Positions 16,960 to 25,155 of a DNA stretch of 38,799 bases are shown here, piece after piece. A model generated the notes under the pieces. The model had not been told where the DNA came from, made no database searches, and was given only the letters and a program-made list of their open reading frames with translations. Source of the stretch: Streptomyces sp. YS415 (GTDB taxonomy: Bacteria > Actinomycetota > Actinomycetes > Streptomycetales > Streptomycetaceae); contig NZ_JAMJFL010000044.1 in NCBI RefSeq assembly GCF_023544665.1, positions 1 through 38,799 on the forward strand, written 5' to 3'. The position numbers and the translations under genes are program-made. Numbering within the stretch: the first letter of the stretch is position 1; every line of letters begins with the position of its first letter.

Positions 16960-17526
16960 GTGAGCGACGACGACGTACCCCAGCGATGGACCCAGGCCGA
17001 CGTCTACCCCGACATGTGGGCGGACCCCGATCAGGATCCGCGCGACAACGACGGACCCGGCCCGGAAGGCGAGTTGGCAACCTACCGGAGCGTGCTGCGG
17101 GACTTCCGGCTGACCCTGGAGATGAAGTGCCAGGGACTGGACCCGCAGCAGCTGGCGCGCCGCTCGGTGCCGCCGTCGACCATGTCCCTGCTGGGGCTGG
17201 TCCGCCATCTCGCCGAGGTCGAACGCGACTGGCGCGGCTGGATCCTGCCGGAGGGACCGGAGCCGAAGCTCTACGGGGCCCGGGACGCCGACTTCGACGG
17301 AGTCGCCCCGGAACAGGCGCTGGTGGACGGCGCGTTCGCCGACCTCGCCCGCGAACAGGCGGCCACCGACGCGGTCTTCGCCCGGTATGCCGACCTGGCC
17401 ACCCGGGTGGGCAAGGACCAGAACTCGGTGCGCGAACTGTGGGTGCACCGCATCGAGGAGTACGCCCGCCACTGCGGCCACGCGGACCTGCTGCGCGAGT
17501 GCGTCGACGGACGGGTGGGACAGTAG
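16960..17526 (+). CDS. DinB/DUF664-family protein
   Basis: The 188-residue protein is a DinB-like four-helix-bundle protein of the DUF664 branch. Visible family segments are STMSLLGLVRHLAEVERDWRGW (His83), RDADFDGV, and the C-terminal ELWVHRIEEYARHCGHADLLREC with His163, His171 and His174, which supply the metal-site and helix contacts. Related actinobacterial proteins are thiol (mycothiol)-dependent transferases or detoxification enzymes; the substrate here is unknown. The GTG at 16960 was chosen because upstream codons look non-coding; no good RBS is seen, so a leaderless start is possible. The stop is six bases before the next gene. Confidence 0.85.
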   Translation: MSDDDVPQRWTQADVYPDMWADPDQDPRDNDGPGPEGELATYRSVLRDFRLTLEMKCQGLDPQQLARRSVPPSTMSLLGLVRHLAEVERDWRGWILPEGPEPKLYGARDADFDGVAPEQALVDGAFADLAREQAATDAVFARYADLATRVGKDQNSVRELWVHRIEEYARHCGHADLLRECVDGRVGQ

Positions 17527-17532
17527 GGCCGC

Positions 17533-18315
17533 ATGAACTTCTCCCTCACCCAGGGTGCCGAGCACTCCCCCGTGATCCTGCACGTCCCGCACTCGGCGCG
17601 GGAGATTCCCGACGACGTGCGGGCCGGCATCGTGCTGGACGACACCGCGCTCCGGCGGGAGCTCGACCACATCACCGACGCGCACACCGCGCGGATCGCC
17701 GGTGCGGCGGCCGATGCCTGTGCGGTGCGGCCCTGGGTGTTCGCCAACCGGCTGTCCCGGCTCGTCGTGGACCCCGAGCGGTTCCCCGACGAGCGGGAGG
17801 AGATGCTCGCCGCGGGCATGGGCGCCGTCTACACGCGCACCACCCACAGGGACGTGCTGCGCAAGGAGGACGGTGATCACGAGCCGCTGCTCGCACGGTA
17901 CTTCCGGCCCTACGCGCAGGCCATGAGCGATGCCGTGGCCGGACGGCTGGCCGCCACCGGGCGGGCCGTGATCGTCGATGTGCACTCCTATCCGAGCTCC
18001 CCGCTGCCCTACGAACTGCACGGCGACGGGCCCCGGCCCGCCGTCTGCCTGGGCACCGACTCCTTCCACACGCCTCCGGGACTCCTCGCCGCGGCATGCG
18101 AGGCCTTCGCGGAGTGCGGGGACGTCGGCCTCGACAGCCCCTTCAGCGGGACGTACGTGCCGCTGGAGTTCCACGGCACCGATCCGCGGGTGAGTGCGCT
18201 GATGGTGGAGATCCGGCGGGACACCTACATGACCGAGCCCGGCGGGGCCGCCGGGGCGGGGCTCCCCCGGCTCGCCGCCGCGCTCGCGCGGCTCGTGGAC
18301 GCCCTGCCCGGCTGA
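17533..18315 (+). CDS. N-formylglutamate amidohydrolase family protein
   Basis: The 260-residue protein carries the N-formylglutamate deformylase signatures HVPHSAREIP near the N-terminus, NRLSRLVVDPERFPDE, VIVDVHSYPSSPLPYE (metal-binding His) and VEIRRDTYM. Classical HutG hydrolyses N-formylglutamate to glutamate and formate in histidine breakdown. There are no other hut genes here, so the physiological substrate may be another N-acyl amino acid. ATG at 17533 has AGGG five bases upstream. It is six bases from the DinB-like gene and 57 from the P450 gene, suggesting an operon. Confidence 0.9.
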   Translation: MNFSLTQGAEHSPVILHVPHSAREIPDDVRAGIVLDDTALRRELDHITDAHTARIAGAAADACAVRPWVFANRLSRLVVDPERFPDEREEMLAAGMGAVYTRTTHRDVLRKEDGDHEPLLARYFRPYAQAMSDAVAGRLAATGRAVIVDVHSYPSSPLPYELHGDGPRPAVCLGTDSFHTPPGLLAAACEAFAECGDVGLDSPFSGTYVPLEFHGTDPRVSALMVEIRRDTYMTEPGGAAGAGLPRLAAALARLVDALPG

Positions 18316-18372
18316 CCACCGGCTGGAGCACTCCCGGGCGACAGCGGGGCGGACGGCGGCGAGGGTAGGGGC

Positions 18373-19593
18373 ATGACAGAGGAGACCACCACGCTCACCG
18401 GCCAGGCCCCGCCCCCGGTCCGGGACTGGCCCGCGCTGGACGTCGACGGCACCGACTTCGACCCGGTGCTCGCCGACCTCATGCGGGAGGGCCCGCTCAC
18501 CCGCATCCGGCTGCCGCACGGCGAGGGCTGGGCGTGGCTGGCCACCCGCTACGACGACGTGAAGGCGATCACCAACGACCCCCGGTTCGGCCGGGCGGAG
18601 GTCACCACCCGCCAGGTGACCCGGATGGCCCCGCACTTCAAGCCCCGCCCCGGCTCGCTCGCCTTCGCCGACCAGCCCGACCACAACCGGCTGCGCAAGC
18701 CGGTCGCCGGCGCCTTCACGGTCGGCGCGATGAAGCGGCTGCGCCCCCGCGCCCAGCGGATCCTGGACACGCTGGTCGACCGAGTCGTCCAGGACGGACC
18801 CCCCGCCGACCTCGTCGAACGGGTCCTGGAACCCTTCCCGCTCGCCGTGGTCAGCGAGGTGATGGGCGTACCCGCCGCGGACCGGGCGCAAGTGCACGCC
18901 TGGACCCGGCGGATCATCTCCACCACCGGCGCCGAGGACGCGGAGCAGGCCAAGAACGGCCTGTACGGGTGGATCACCGAGACCGTCCGGGCCCGTGCCC
19001 ACAGCACCGGCGACGACGTGTACTCCCTCCTCGGCTCCGCCGTGCACCGCGAGGAGATCAGCGAGACCGAGGCGGTCGGCCTCGCCGGGCCGCTGCAGAT
19101 CGGCGGCGAGGCCGTCACCCACAACTGCGGGCAGATGCTGTACCTGCTGCTCACCCGCCCCGAACTGATGGAGCGGATGCGCGACCGCCCCGAGGAGCGG
19201 GGTGCCGTCCTCGACGAGCTGCTGCGCTTCGTCCCGCACCGCAGCAGCGTGGGCCTGGCCCGGATCGCCCTGGAGGACGTCGAGCTGCACGGCCTGCTGA
19301 TCCGGGCCGGCGACCCGGTGTACGTCTCCTACCTGGCCGCCAACCGGGACCCCGAGGTCTTCACCGACCCGGACCGCATCGACCCGGACCGCGCGGCGAG
19401 CCCCCACCTGGCCTTCGGCAACGGACCGCACTACTGCACGGGCGCGGTGCTCGCCCGCCTGCAGACCGAACTGCTGGTCGGCACGGTGCTGGACCGGCTG
19501 CCGGGACTGCGGCTCGCGGTGGCGCCCGAAGAGGTCGTGTGGCGCCGCAGGACCATGATCCGTGGCCCGCAGTCCCTGCCGTGCACCTGGTGA
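18373..19593 (+). CDS. cytochrome P450 of the CYP158A type (flaviolin-coupling family)
   Basis: A 406-residue soluble P450. The heme-thiolate loop is FGNGPHYCTGAVLAR with Cys355; the K-helix EXXR lies in DELLRF. The I-helix reads LQIGGEAVTHNCGQM, with Ala at the usual acid-alcohol Thr position, as recalled for S. coelicolor CYP158A2. Other segments (PPVRDWPALDVDG, MREGPLTRI, PHGEGWAWL, YVSYLAANRDPEVF) are close to my memory of CYP158A1/A2. Those enzymes couple flaviolin phenolically to dimers and trimers, pigments proposed to protect from UV. CYP158A1 is SCO6998 in S. coelicolor, agreeing with its place near isocitrate dehydrogenase. No type III polyketide synthase (rppA) lies in the window, so flaviolin would have to come from elsewhere. 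Confidence 0.93.
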   Translation: MTEETTTLTGQAPPPVRDWPALDVDGTDFDPVLADLMREGPLTRIRLPHGEGWAWLATRYDDVKAITNDPRFGRAEVTTRQVTRMAPHFKPRPGSLAFADQPDHNRLRKPVAGAFTVGAMKRLRPRAQRILDTLVDRVVQDGPPADLVERVLEPFPLAVVSEVMGVPAADRAQVHAWTRRIISTTGAEDAEQAKNGLYGWITETVRARAHSTGDDVYSLLGSAVHREEISETEAVGLAGPLQIGGEAVTHNCGQMLYLLLTRPELMERMRDRPEERGAVLDELLRFVPHRSSVGLARIALEDVELHGLLIRAGDPVYVSYLAANRDPEVFTDPDRIDPDRAASPHLAFGNGPHYCTGAVLARLQTELLVGTVLDRLPGLRLAVAPEEVVWRRRTMIRGPQSLPCTW

Positions 19594-19594
19594 G

Positions 19595-20077
19595 TCAGGC
19601 GCGCAGCCACTCCGTCACGACCACGGCACCGCCGGTCCGCAGCCGCAGCGCGAAGGGACCGGCGGGCGGGGCGTCGCTGGTGAAGCGGCCCATGGTGTCC
19701 GCCGTGAGGGACGCCGCCGACTGAGGGCCGCTGAGCACCTCGATCCGGGCCGGCTGGGGCGGCAGCACCTGCCCCATCAGGCCCTGGCCGGTCACCTCGA
19801 CGTCGACGGTGACCTCGCCCGCCCGGAAGGTGAGCATCCGCGGTACGTCCGTGGCGCCCCTGACGGGGATGGCGTCCACCACCGAGTCGAAGGTCAGCTC
19901 GGCGATCCGGGCGTCGAGGTCGTGCAGCGCGTAGGCGTCGACGGCGATCCGGCTCAGTTCCGCCGGGACCGGGTCCAGGATGGCGGCGGCCTGCCTCAGC
20001 TCCTCCTCCAGCAGGGCGCTGTCGAAGCCGTCCTCCTCGAACTCCGCGAACTCGTCGTTCATGTCGTCGTCGTTCAC
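19595..20077 (-). CDS. small protein coupled to the ECF sigma factor (candidate regulator)
   Basis: A 160-residue protein of unknown function. The N-terminus is strongly acidic (MNDEFAEFEEDGFD), followed by helices (ALLEEELRQAAAILDPVPAELSRIAVDAYALHDLDARIAELTFDS). The C-terminal half looks beta-rich (MLTFRAGEVTVDVEV, GQVLPPQPARIEVLSG, GRFTSDAPPAGPFALRLRT, VVVTEWLRA), reminiscent of carboxypeptidase-regulatory-like sandwiches. No membrane helix and no zinc-finger anti-sigma motif are seen. The start GTG overlaps the sigma factor's TGA by four bases (GTGA), implying coupled, roughly equal synthesis. It may therefore be a sigma-factor partner, an inhibitor or a protease substrate; this is inference from position. 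Confidence 0.85.
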   Translation of the reverse strand: MNDDDMNDEFAEFEEDGFDSALLEEELRQAAAILDPVPAELSRIAVDAYALHDLDARIAELTFDSVVDAIPVRGATDVPRMLTFRAGEVTVDVEVTGQGLMGQVLPPQPARIEVLSGPQSAASLTADTMGRFTSDAPPAGPFALRLRTGGAVVVTEWLRA

Positions 20078-20649
20078 AGTGCTCCCCGTGCGTCGAGTCG
20101 GGCCCTCAGGCGGCGCAGACAGCGCTGGCGCAGCGGCCCGATGCTGCCCACGGCGATGCCCAGCGCCGCGGACACCTCCTGATAGCTGGGCGGCGGTGTG
20201 GACATCAGCACCCGCAGCAACTGGCGGCAGCGGTCGCCGAGTTCCTCGAACTCCTGCCACAGCCGGCGGACGCGTTCGCTCTGGGCGGCCGCCTCCTCGG
20301 AGTCCAGCAGCGACTCCTCCGGCGTACGGTCCTCGCTGACCCGGTCCAGCACGTGCGGATCGTCCGTCGGCGTCAGCCGCCGCAGGCTCTTGAGGACCTT
20401 CAGGCTCTCGTGCCGGGCGGTGCTGGCCAGCCACGACCCGGCCTTCTCCGGTTCCCGGATGCGGCCCAGGTGCTGGGCGAAGCGGAACCAGACGGTCTGG
20501 TACACCTCGTGCGCGTCGGCGTCGGAGAGCCGGTGGGCGCGCACCACCGACCACACCAGCGGGCTCAGCCCTTCCACGAGCGCCTTCCAGGCCGCCGCGT
20601 CACCGTCGACGGCGGACTGGACGAGCGCGCCGGTTTCTGCACGATCCAC
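20074..20649 (-). CDS. ECF-type RNA polymerase sigma factor
   Basis: The 191-residue protein has the two-domain ECF layout. Region 2 (about residues 12-85) includes LVWSVVRAHRLSDADAHEVYQTVWFRFAQ and GSWLASTARHESLKVLKSL. A linker rich in Asp/Glu follows. Region 4 (about 135-185) contains CRQLLRVLMSTPPPSYQEVSAALGIAVGSIGPLRQRCLRRLRARL with the helix-turn-helix. GTG at 20649 has GAGGGG about ten bases upstream. Its stop overlaps the start of the small acidic protein. It sits 59 bases after the cytoplasmic S8 protease on the same strand, and an ECF-like promoter occupies that gap, suggesting self-activation. Confidence 0.92.
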   Translation of the reverse strand: MDRAETGALVQSAVDGDAAAWKALVEGLSPLVWSVVRAHRLSDADAHEVYQTVWFRFAQHLGRIREPEKAGSWLASTARHESLKVLKSLRRLTPTDDPHVLDRVSEDRTPEESLLDSEEAAAQSERVRRLWQEFEELGDRCRQLLRVLMSTPPPSYQEVSAALGIAVGSIGPLRQRCLRRLRARLDARGAL

Positions 20650-20676
20650 GGCCCCACCCCTCGTGTACGGCAAGTC

Positions 20677-20703
20677 ATCGTACGCCGCGGAGGGGGCGGT
20701 TCC
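20677..20703 (-). promoter_or_regulatory. possible ECF-type promoter of the sigma factor gene
   Basis: On the minus strand GGAAC (20703..20699) and TACGA (20682..20678) are 16 bases apart, close to ECF-sigma promoter architecture (GGAAC -35, 16-17 base spacer). TACGAT also fits a housekeeping -10. The promoter would drive the sigma factor and its partner independently of the protease gene. Confidence 0.4.
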
Positions 20704-20708
20704 GACCC

Positions 20709-22148
20709 TCATGCCGGAGGAGCGAGCGGGACGACGGCGACCGGGCGCCAGGTGGGCGGGCGCAGCGCCGGCACATGCGCCCCGCGCACCTCCGCGAACT
20801 CGGTGTTGGCAGCCAGCAGCTGGGTGCGGGCGGCACGCGGGTCGGTCTCCTTGTGGGCGCTCATGTGGGCGGCGACCATGCCGGCGACCACGGGAGTGGC
20901 GAAGGAGGTGCCGCTCCAGTGCGCGAGGCCCTCGAACATCACCTGGTCCGGCTTGCCGGTGGTGCTCACGGCCCGCTCCTCGCTCAACAGGCCGGTGTGG
21001 CGCGGCGACTGGCAGGTGCACACGTACGTGAAGCCGTAGCGGCAGGAGTCGTAGGTGGAGTGCTGGTACACGTACGGGACGGGCACGTCGAAGCCGGTGA
21101 ACGAGCTGGTGAGGCGCTCGCCGGGGGCGTAGGCCTTCACCCAGGCGCCGTGGTTGCTGAAGCAGGCGCCGTGCTCGCCGTCCCCGCGCAGCGCGCCGAT
21201 CGACAGCACGGAGTCGGCGTAGGCGGGCAGGTCGGCGTAGGCCGCGGGCCAGAAGGGGGTGGCGCTGCCGTTGTTGCCGGCGGCGGCGACCAGCAGGGTG
21301 CGCTGGGTGCGCAGTTCCTCCATGAAGGCGTCGAGGCCGAGCAGTCCGTCGTGCCGGCCGTTGGAGGTGCCGGCGGACAGGCTGAGGATGTCCGGCCAGC
21401 CGCCGAGGTCGACGGCTTCGAAGAGCTTGTCCCCGAACTCGGACTCCAGGATCGCGCCGGCGTCGTTGAGGGTGTTGCGGACGGTGATCTCGGTGTTGGG
21501 CGAGACGGCCGCGACGAGTCCGGCGATGAACGTGCCGTGTCCGACGTACTGCTGGAGGATCCCGTCGTCGTCGCACTCCTTGATCTGCAGGTCGCCGTCG
21601 GTGTGCGCCAGGAGCGGGCAGGAGCGGTAGTCCTTCATCAGGCCGGTGTCGATGACGAGGACACCGACGGCCGTACCCGGGTCGTAACTCCCCTCGGCGG
21701 GGGCCGGGTTGGGCTGCTCGGCGAGCGGGGCCGGTACCGGCTCGTCGCCGGGGCAGGCGTTCACCGCGATGGACACCACGTGGTTGCGGCTGACCAGTCT
21801 GCGTCCGGCCCGGCCCTCCACGGTGCGCAGGGCCCGGAGCGCCCCCGCGACGGCCCGGTCGCCGCGCATGTCGCCCTCGCCGGGGTCGCCGACCTGGATC
21901 CGGGTGATGCCGGAGCGGTTGGTCTCCGGGCTCGCCCGGCGCACCTGTTCGGCGGTCAGACCGGTGAACGCGGTGAAGTGCTCGCGCACGGCGTCCTCGA
22001 CGACACGGGCCTCCTCGCCGTCGCGGGCCAGCACGACGCCCTTCTCGTAGAGGAACTCGGCGGAGTCGTCGGGGCCCATTGCCAGGGGGACATCGGGCAT
22101 CGAGCGCTGGATCTGGTCGAACTGTTCGGTGAATCGCTGTGGTGCCAT
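20709..22148 (-). CDS. cytoplasmic S8 (subtilisin-like) serine protease
   Basis: A 479-residue subtilase with an intact triad: Asp167 in GVLVIDTG, His204 in YVGHGTFIAG and Ser415 in WSGTSFATPVVAG, with oxyanion Asn292 in AAAGNNGSATP. There is no signal peptide or membrane segment, so it should act inside the cell. Residues 1-125 form a charged N-terminal region with EFLYEKGVVLARDGEEARVVEDAVREHF, resembling a pro- or inhibitory domain. An insertion at about 345-400 holds three cysteines (369, 377, 379). ATG at 22148 has GGGAGGA about six bases upstream. It is divergent from the CHAT protease gene and followed by the sigma factor gene. Confidence 0.93.
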   Translation of the reverse strand: MAPQRFTEQFDQIQRSMPDVPLAMGPDDSAEFLYEKGVVLARDGEEARVVEDAVREHFTAFTGLTAEQVRRASPETNRSGITRIQVGDPGEGDMRGDRAVAGALRALRTVEGRAGRRLVSRNHVVSIAVNACPGDEPVPAPLAEQPNPAPAEGSYDPGTAVGVLVIDTGLMKDYRSCPLLAHTDGDLQIKECDDDGILQQYVGHGTFIAGLVAAVSPNTEITVRNTLNDAGAILESEFGDKLFEAVDLGGWPDILSLSAGTSNGRHDGLLGLDAFMEELRTQRTLLVAAAGNNGSATPFWPAAYADLPAYADSVLSIGALRGDGEHGACFSNHGAWVKAYAPGERLTSSFTGFDVPVPYVYQHSTYDSCRYGFTYVCTCQSPRHTGLLSEERAVSTTGKPDQVMFEGLAHWSGTSFATPVVAGMVAAHMSAHKETDPRAARTQLLAANTEFAEVRGAHVPALRPPTWRPVAVVPLAPPA

Positions 22149-22257
22149 GGGCTGTCCTCCCGCTGAGGCGACGGTCGTCAGTCAGAGCCGCCGGGCCGTC
22201 GATTGATACAGCGCCGACCCTGTGTGGCCGGCGGAGGGGAGCACTACTATCCGTAAA
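22149..22257. promoter_or_regulatory. divergent promoter region S8 protease / CHAT protease
   Basis: A shared 109-bp region. On the plus side TACTAT (22245-22250) lies seven bases before the GTG at 22258, fitting a leaderless CHAT transcript. On the minus side the S8 gene has the RBS GGGAGGA, and a TGTATC/TATCAA stretch around 22203-22210 could be its -10. No clear dyad operator or GGAAC element was found. Confidence 0.4.
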
Positions 22258-24864
22258 GTGACAGCGGGAAGCGACTCGGTTCTCGAACTGCTGCCGAAGG
22301 TGTTCGCCGCACCCGGCGAGGCTCTGGCGGAGGCGGAAGAGGTACTCGGCGCCGATCCCTCGCCGTTGCACGCCTCCGTCGCCCATCAGGTGATCGGCAT
22401 CTGGCAGCGGGACTTCGGCGATCTGCGCCTCGCGCTGGCCCATCTGCGGCGGGCCCGCGATCTCGCGGCGCGCGCGGACTCGGCGGACCGGGAGGCGGAC
22501 GTCCTGGGCACGCTCGGCGTGGCGCTGGTGCACGCGGGCCGCACCCGGCAGGGGCTCGCCGCGTTCGAGCGGGGTGTCGTGCGCGGCGCGGGACACACCC
22601 GTGCGCGGGTGCTGTACCGGCGGGCGTACGTCTGGTGGGTGCTCGGGCACCACCGTGAGGCGCTGGAGGACGTGCGGCGGGCGATTCCCGTGCTGCGGCA
22701 GGCGGACGACGTGATCTGGACGGCGCGGGCGCTGACGTTGCGCGCCACCGTCCATCTGGCGCTCGGCGCGGTGGAGCGGGCGGACGCGGACTTCACCTCG
22801 GCCGAGGCGCTGTGGGACACCACGGGCCAGGAGCACGACAAGGCGGACGCCGTGGAGAGCCGGGGGCTCGCCGCGTTCCGGTCCGGGGACATCCCCGCGG
22901 CGCTGCGGCTGCTGGACGAGGCCGAGGAGCGGTACGCCAAGCTCGGCACGCCCACGTTCATGCTCGACATCCGGCGCTGCGAGGTGCTGATGGCCGCCGG
23001 TCTCGCCCCGGAGGCGCTGGCCGAGGCGGACGCGGCGATCGGGGTGCTGGACGAGATCGGCGGACAGTCCACGCGCAAGGCGGAGTTGCTGCTCGTCGCC
23101 GCGCGGGCGGCCCGGCTGGCGGGTGATCCGCACACCTCCCTCGCGCGTGCGGCCCTCGCGGTGCGGCTGTTCGCCGGGCAGCGGCGCACCTGGTGGGAGA
23201 CGCACGCCCGGCTGGTGCTGATCGAGGCGCGGCTGGTCACCGGGCGCGCCTCGGGGCGGCTGGTCGCGGACGCCGCCGCGGTCGCCGACCGGCTGGCCTC
23301 CTTCGGCGCCCCGGCCGCCCCCGAGGCGTCCCTGCTCGCGGGCCGGATCGCGCTCGCGCTGGGCTGGCGGGAGGACGCCGAACGGCACTTGGGGACCGCC
23401 GCCCGCAGCAGGCGGGCGGGGCCGCCGCTGGCGCGGATGACGGGCTGGGCGGCGCAGGCGCTGCGGGCGCGGGCCGCGGGATCGGGGCGCGGGGTCCTGG
23501 AGGCGTGCCGGCGCGGCCTGGACGTGCTCGACGACCACCGGACGACCCTGGGCGCCTCGGAGCTCAGGGCGCGTGCCACCGCCCAGGGCGCCGAACTCGC
23601 GGCGCTGGCGCAGCGGGTGAGCCTGGACTCCGGGGGGCCGCGGCGGCTGCTGGTGTGGAGCGAGCGCTGGCGGGCGACGGTGCTGACCGCCCCGCCGACC
23701 CGGCCGCCCGCCGATCCCGCCCTGCAGCGCGGGCTCACCGCCTTCCGGGAGATCGCGGCCCGCGCGGAGGCCGCCCGCATGGAGGGCCGGCCCGTGCCCG
23801 CCCTGGAGCGCGAACAGCGCCGTCTGGAACGGGAGATACGCTCGCGGACCCTGCACATGCGCGGGGAGGCACCCGGTGACGGGGACCGCTTCGACCCGGC
23901 GCGGCTGCTGGCCCGGCTGGGCGACGCCGTCCGGCTGGTCGAGCTGGTCGTGGTGGACGGCCGGGTGCAGGTGCTGCTGTGCGGCCAGGGGCGGGTGCGG
24001 CACTACGAGGCCGGGCTGCTCGCCGACGCGGAGACCGAGGCCGAGCATGTGCAGGCCGGGCTGCGGCGGTTGGCCCACCCGGGCGCCGAGGCGCGGCTTC
24101 CGGTGGTGGAGGCGGCGGGGCGGCGTCTGGAGGAGCTGCTGCTGGGTCCGGCGGCACAGCACCTCGGCGACGGACCGGTGGTGGTCGTACCGCCCGGCCG
24201 GCTGCACCGGGTGCCGTGGTCGCTGCTGCCGTCGCTGCGGGAGCGGGTGGTCAGCGTGTCGCCGTCGGCGACGAGTTGGCTGCGGGCCCGGGAGACCGAG
24301 CCGCCGCCGGGCGGCCGTCAGGTGCTGGTGCGCGGTCCGGGCCTGGCCACCGGGGGTGCGGAGGTGCCCGAGCTGGCCGACCGGTACGGCACGGCGACGC
24401 TGCTGGAGGACGACGGGGCGAGCGTGCCGCGGGTGCTCAGGGAACTGGGCGGGGCCGCGCTGGCGCACATCGCCGCGCACGGCGCCTTCCGGGCGGACAG
24501 CCCGCTGTTCTCCTCGCTGCGGATGGCGGACGGCCCGCTGATCGTGCACGACTTCGAGCGCCTCGACCGCAGCCCGTACCGCATCATCCTCTCCTGCTGC
24601 GACACGGCCCGCTTCGCGTCGGTCGGCGCCGATGAACTCCTCGGCCTGGTCACCGCGTTGCTCCCGCTGGGCACGGCCGGGGTGGTGGCGTGCAGCGCCC
24701 CGGTCAACGACGCCGCGGTGGTCCCGCTGATGGTCGCCCTGCACAAAGGGCTGAGCACCGGCCTCTCCCTCGCCGAGGCGCTGCGCGACGCCCGCGCCGC
24801 CCTGCCCGCGGACGCGGTGCACCAGGCGACGGGCTGGGCGTTCTCGGCCTTCGGAGCGGCCTGA
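22258..24864 (+). CDS. helical-repeat CHAT (caspase-like) protease
   Basis: An 868-residue protein. Residues about 15-450 are a run of Ala/Leu-rich helical pairs of TPR type (for example GDLRLALAHLRRARDLAARA, TLGVALVHAGRTRQGLAAFERG, GDIPAALRLLDEAEERYAKLG). A charged helical linker (about 500-550) leads to a CHAT domain (about 560-868). The catalytic pair is intact: His741 in AHIAAHGAFRADSPLFSS and Cys781 in ILSCCDTARF, where the common motif is LSAC-x-T. The domain also has VVVVPPGRLHRVPWSLLPSL and ADELLGLVTALLPLGTAGVVACSAPV. CHAT proteases cleave after activation by a partner or ligand sensed by the repeats. No signal peptide. The nearest partners are the divergent S8 protease, the sigma factor and the small acidic protein. 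Confidence 0.93.
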   Translation: MTAGSDSVLELLPKVFAAPGEALAEAEEVLGADPSPLHASVAHQVIGIWQRDFGDLRLALAHLRRARDLAARADSADREADVLGTLGVALVHAGRTRQGLAAFERGVVRGAGHTRARVLYRRAYVWWVLGHHREALEDVRRAIPVLRQADDVIWTARALTLRATVHLALGAVERADADFTSAEALWDTTGQEHDKADAVESRGLAAFRSGDIPAALRLLDEAEERYAKLGTPTFMLDIRRCEVLMAAGLAPEALAEADAAIGVLDEIGGQSTRKAELLLVAARAARLAGDPHTSLARAALAVRLFAGQRRTWWETHARLVLIEARLVTGRASGRLVADAAAVADRLASFGAPAAPEASLLAGRIALALGWREDAERHLGTAARSRRAGPPLARMTGWAAQALRARAAGSGRGVLEACRRGLDVLDDHRTTLGASELRARATAQGAELAALAQRVSLDSGGPRRLLVWSERWRATVLTAPPTRPPADPALQRGLTAFREIAARAEAARMEGRPVPALEREQRRLEREIRSRTLHMRGEAPGDGDRFDPARLLARLGDAVRLVELVVVDGRVQVLLCGQGRVRHYEAGLLADAETEAEHVQAGLRRLAHPGAEARLPVVEAAGRRLEELLLGPAAQHLGDGPVVVVPPGRLHRVPWSLLPSLRERVVSVSPSATSWLRARETEPPPGGRQVLVRGPGLATGGAEVPELADRYGTATLLEDDGASVPRVLRELGGAALAHIAAHGAFRADSPLFSSLRMADGPLIVHDFERLDRSPYRIILSCCDTARFASVGADELLGLVTALLPLGTAGVVACSAPVNDAAVVPLMVALHKGLSTGLSLAEALRDARAALPADAVHQATGWAFSAFGAA

Positions 24865-25155
24865 CGACGGCCACTCGGCCCGCGCACGCACGCCGCGCGG
24901 ACCTCCGGCGCGAGCAAAGCCCCGCTGCCCGCCGGCGCGTCCGTCTCGGGGACTGCGGTCGCGGCCCACCCGCGGCGGATGTTGCGCGCACCTGCCGACT
25001 CCGGCCGCCGCCCGGGCAGGACAGCGCGCAGCCCCCGACGCACCCGGCCCGCTCGCCGCGCCGACCCACGACGCGCGCTCCGCGGTCGCGCCCGTCTGTC
25101 GGCGCCACCCGGGCCGGGCGGATGCCCTCCGCGCCGGAGCAGCCGGCCCTCTCCC
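24865..25155. other. gene-free convergent gap, no recognised element
   Basis: This 291-bp GC-rich stretch lies between the ends of the CHAT and ATPase-LuxR genes. I saw no convincing ORF, terminator stem or promoter. It holds only short repeats such as CCGGCGCG occurring twice. Confidence 0.5.

Noticed and set aside
18373..19593. A natural-product biosynthetic gene cluster around the P450
   Set aside because: No synthase, synthetase or terpene cyclase is present; the neighbours are general enzymes.
22258..24864. A type III-E CRISPR TPR-CHAT (Csx29) protein
   Set aside because: There is no CRISPR array or cas7-11-like gene in the window; only the domain logic is similar.
20650..24969. Very long minus-strand frame upstream of the sigma factor
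   Set aside because: It overlaps the S8 gene in another frame and is antisense to the CHAT gene; its translation is an Arg/Pro-rich shadow. Only the last 191 residues match a sigma factor.
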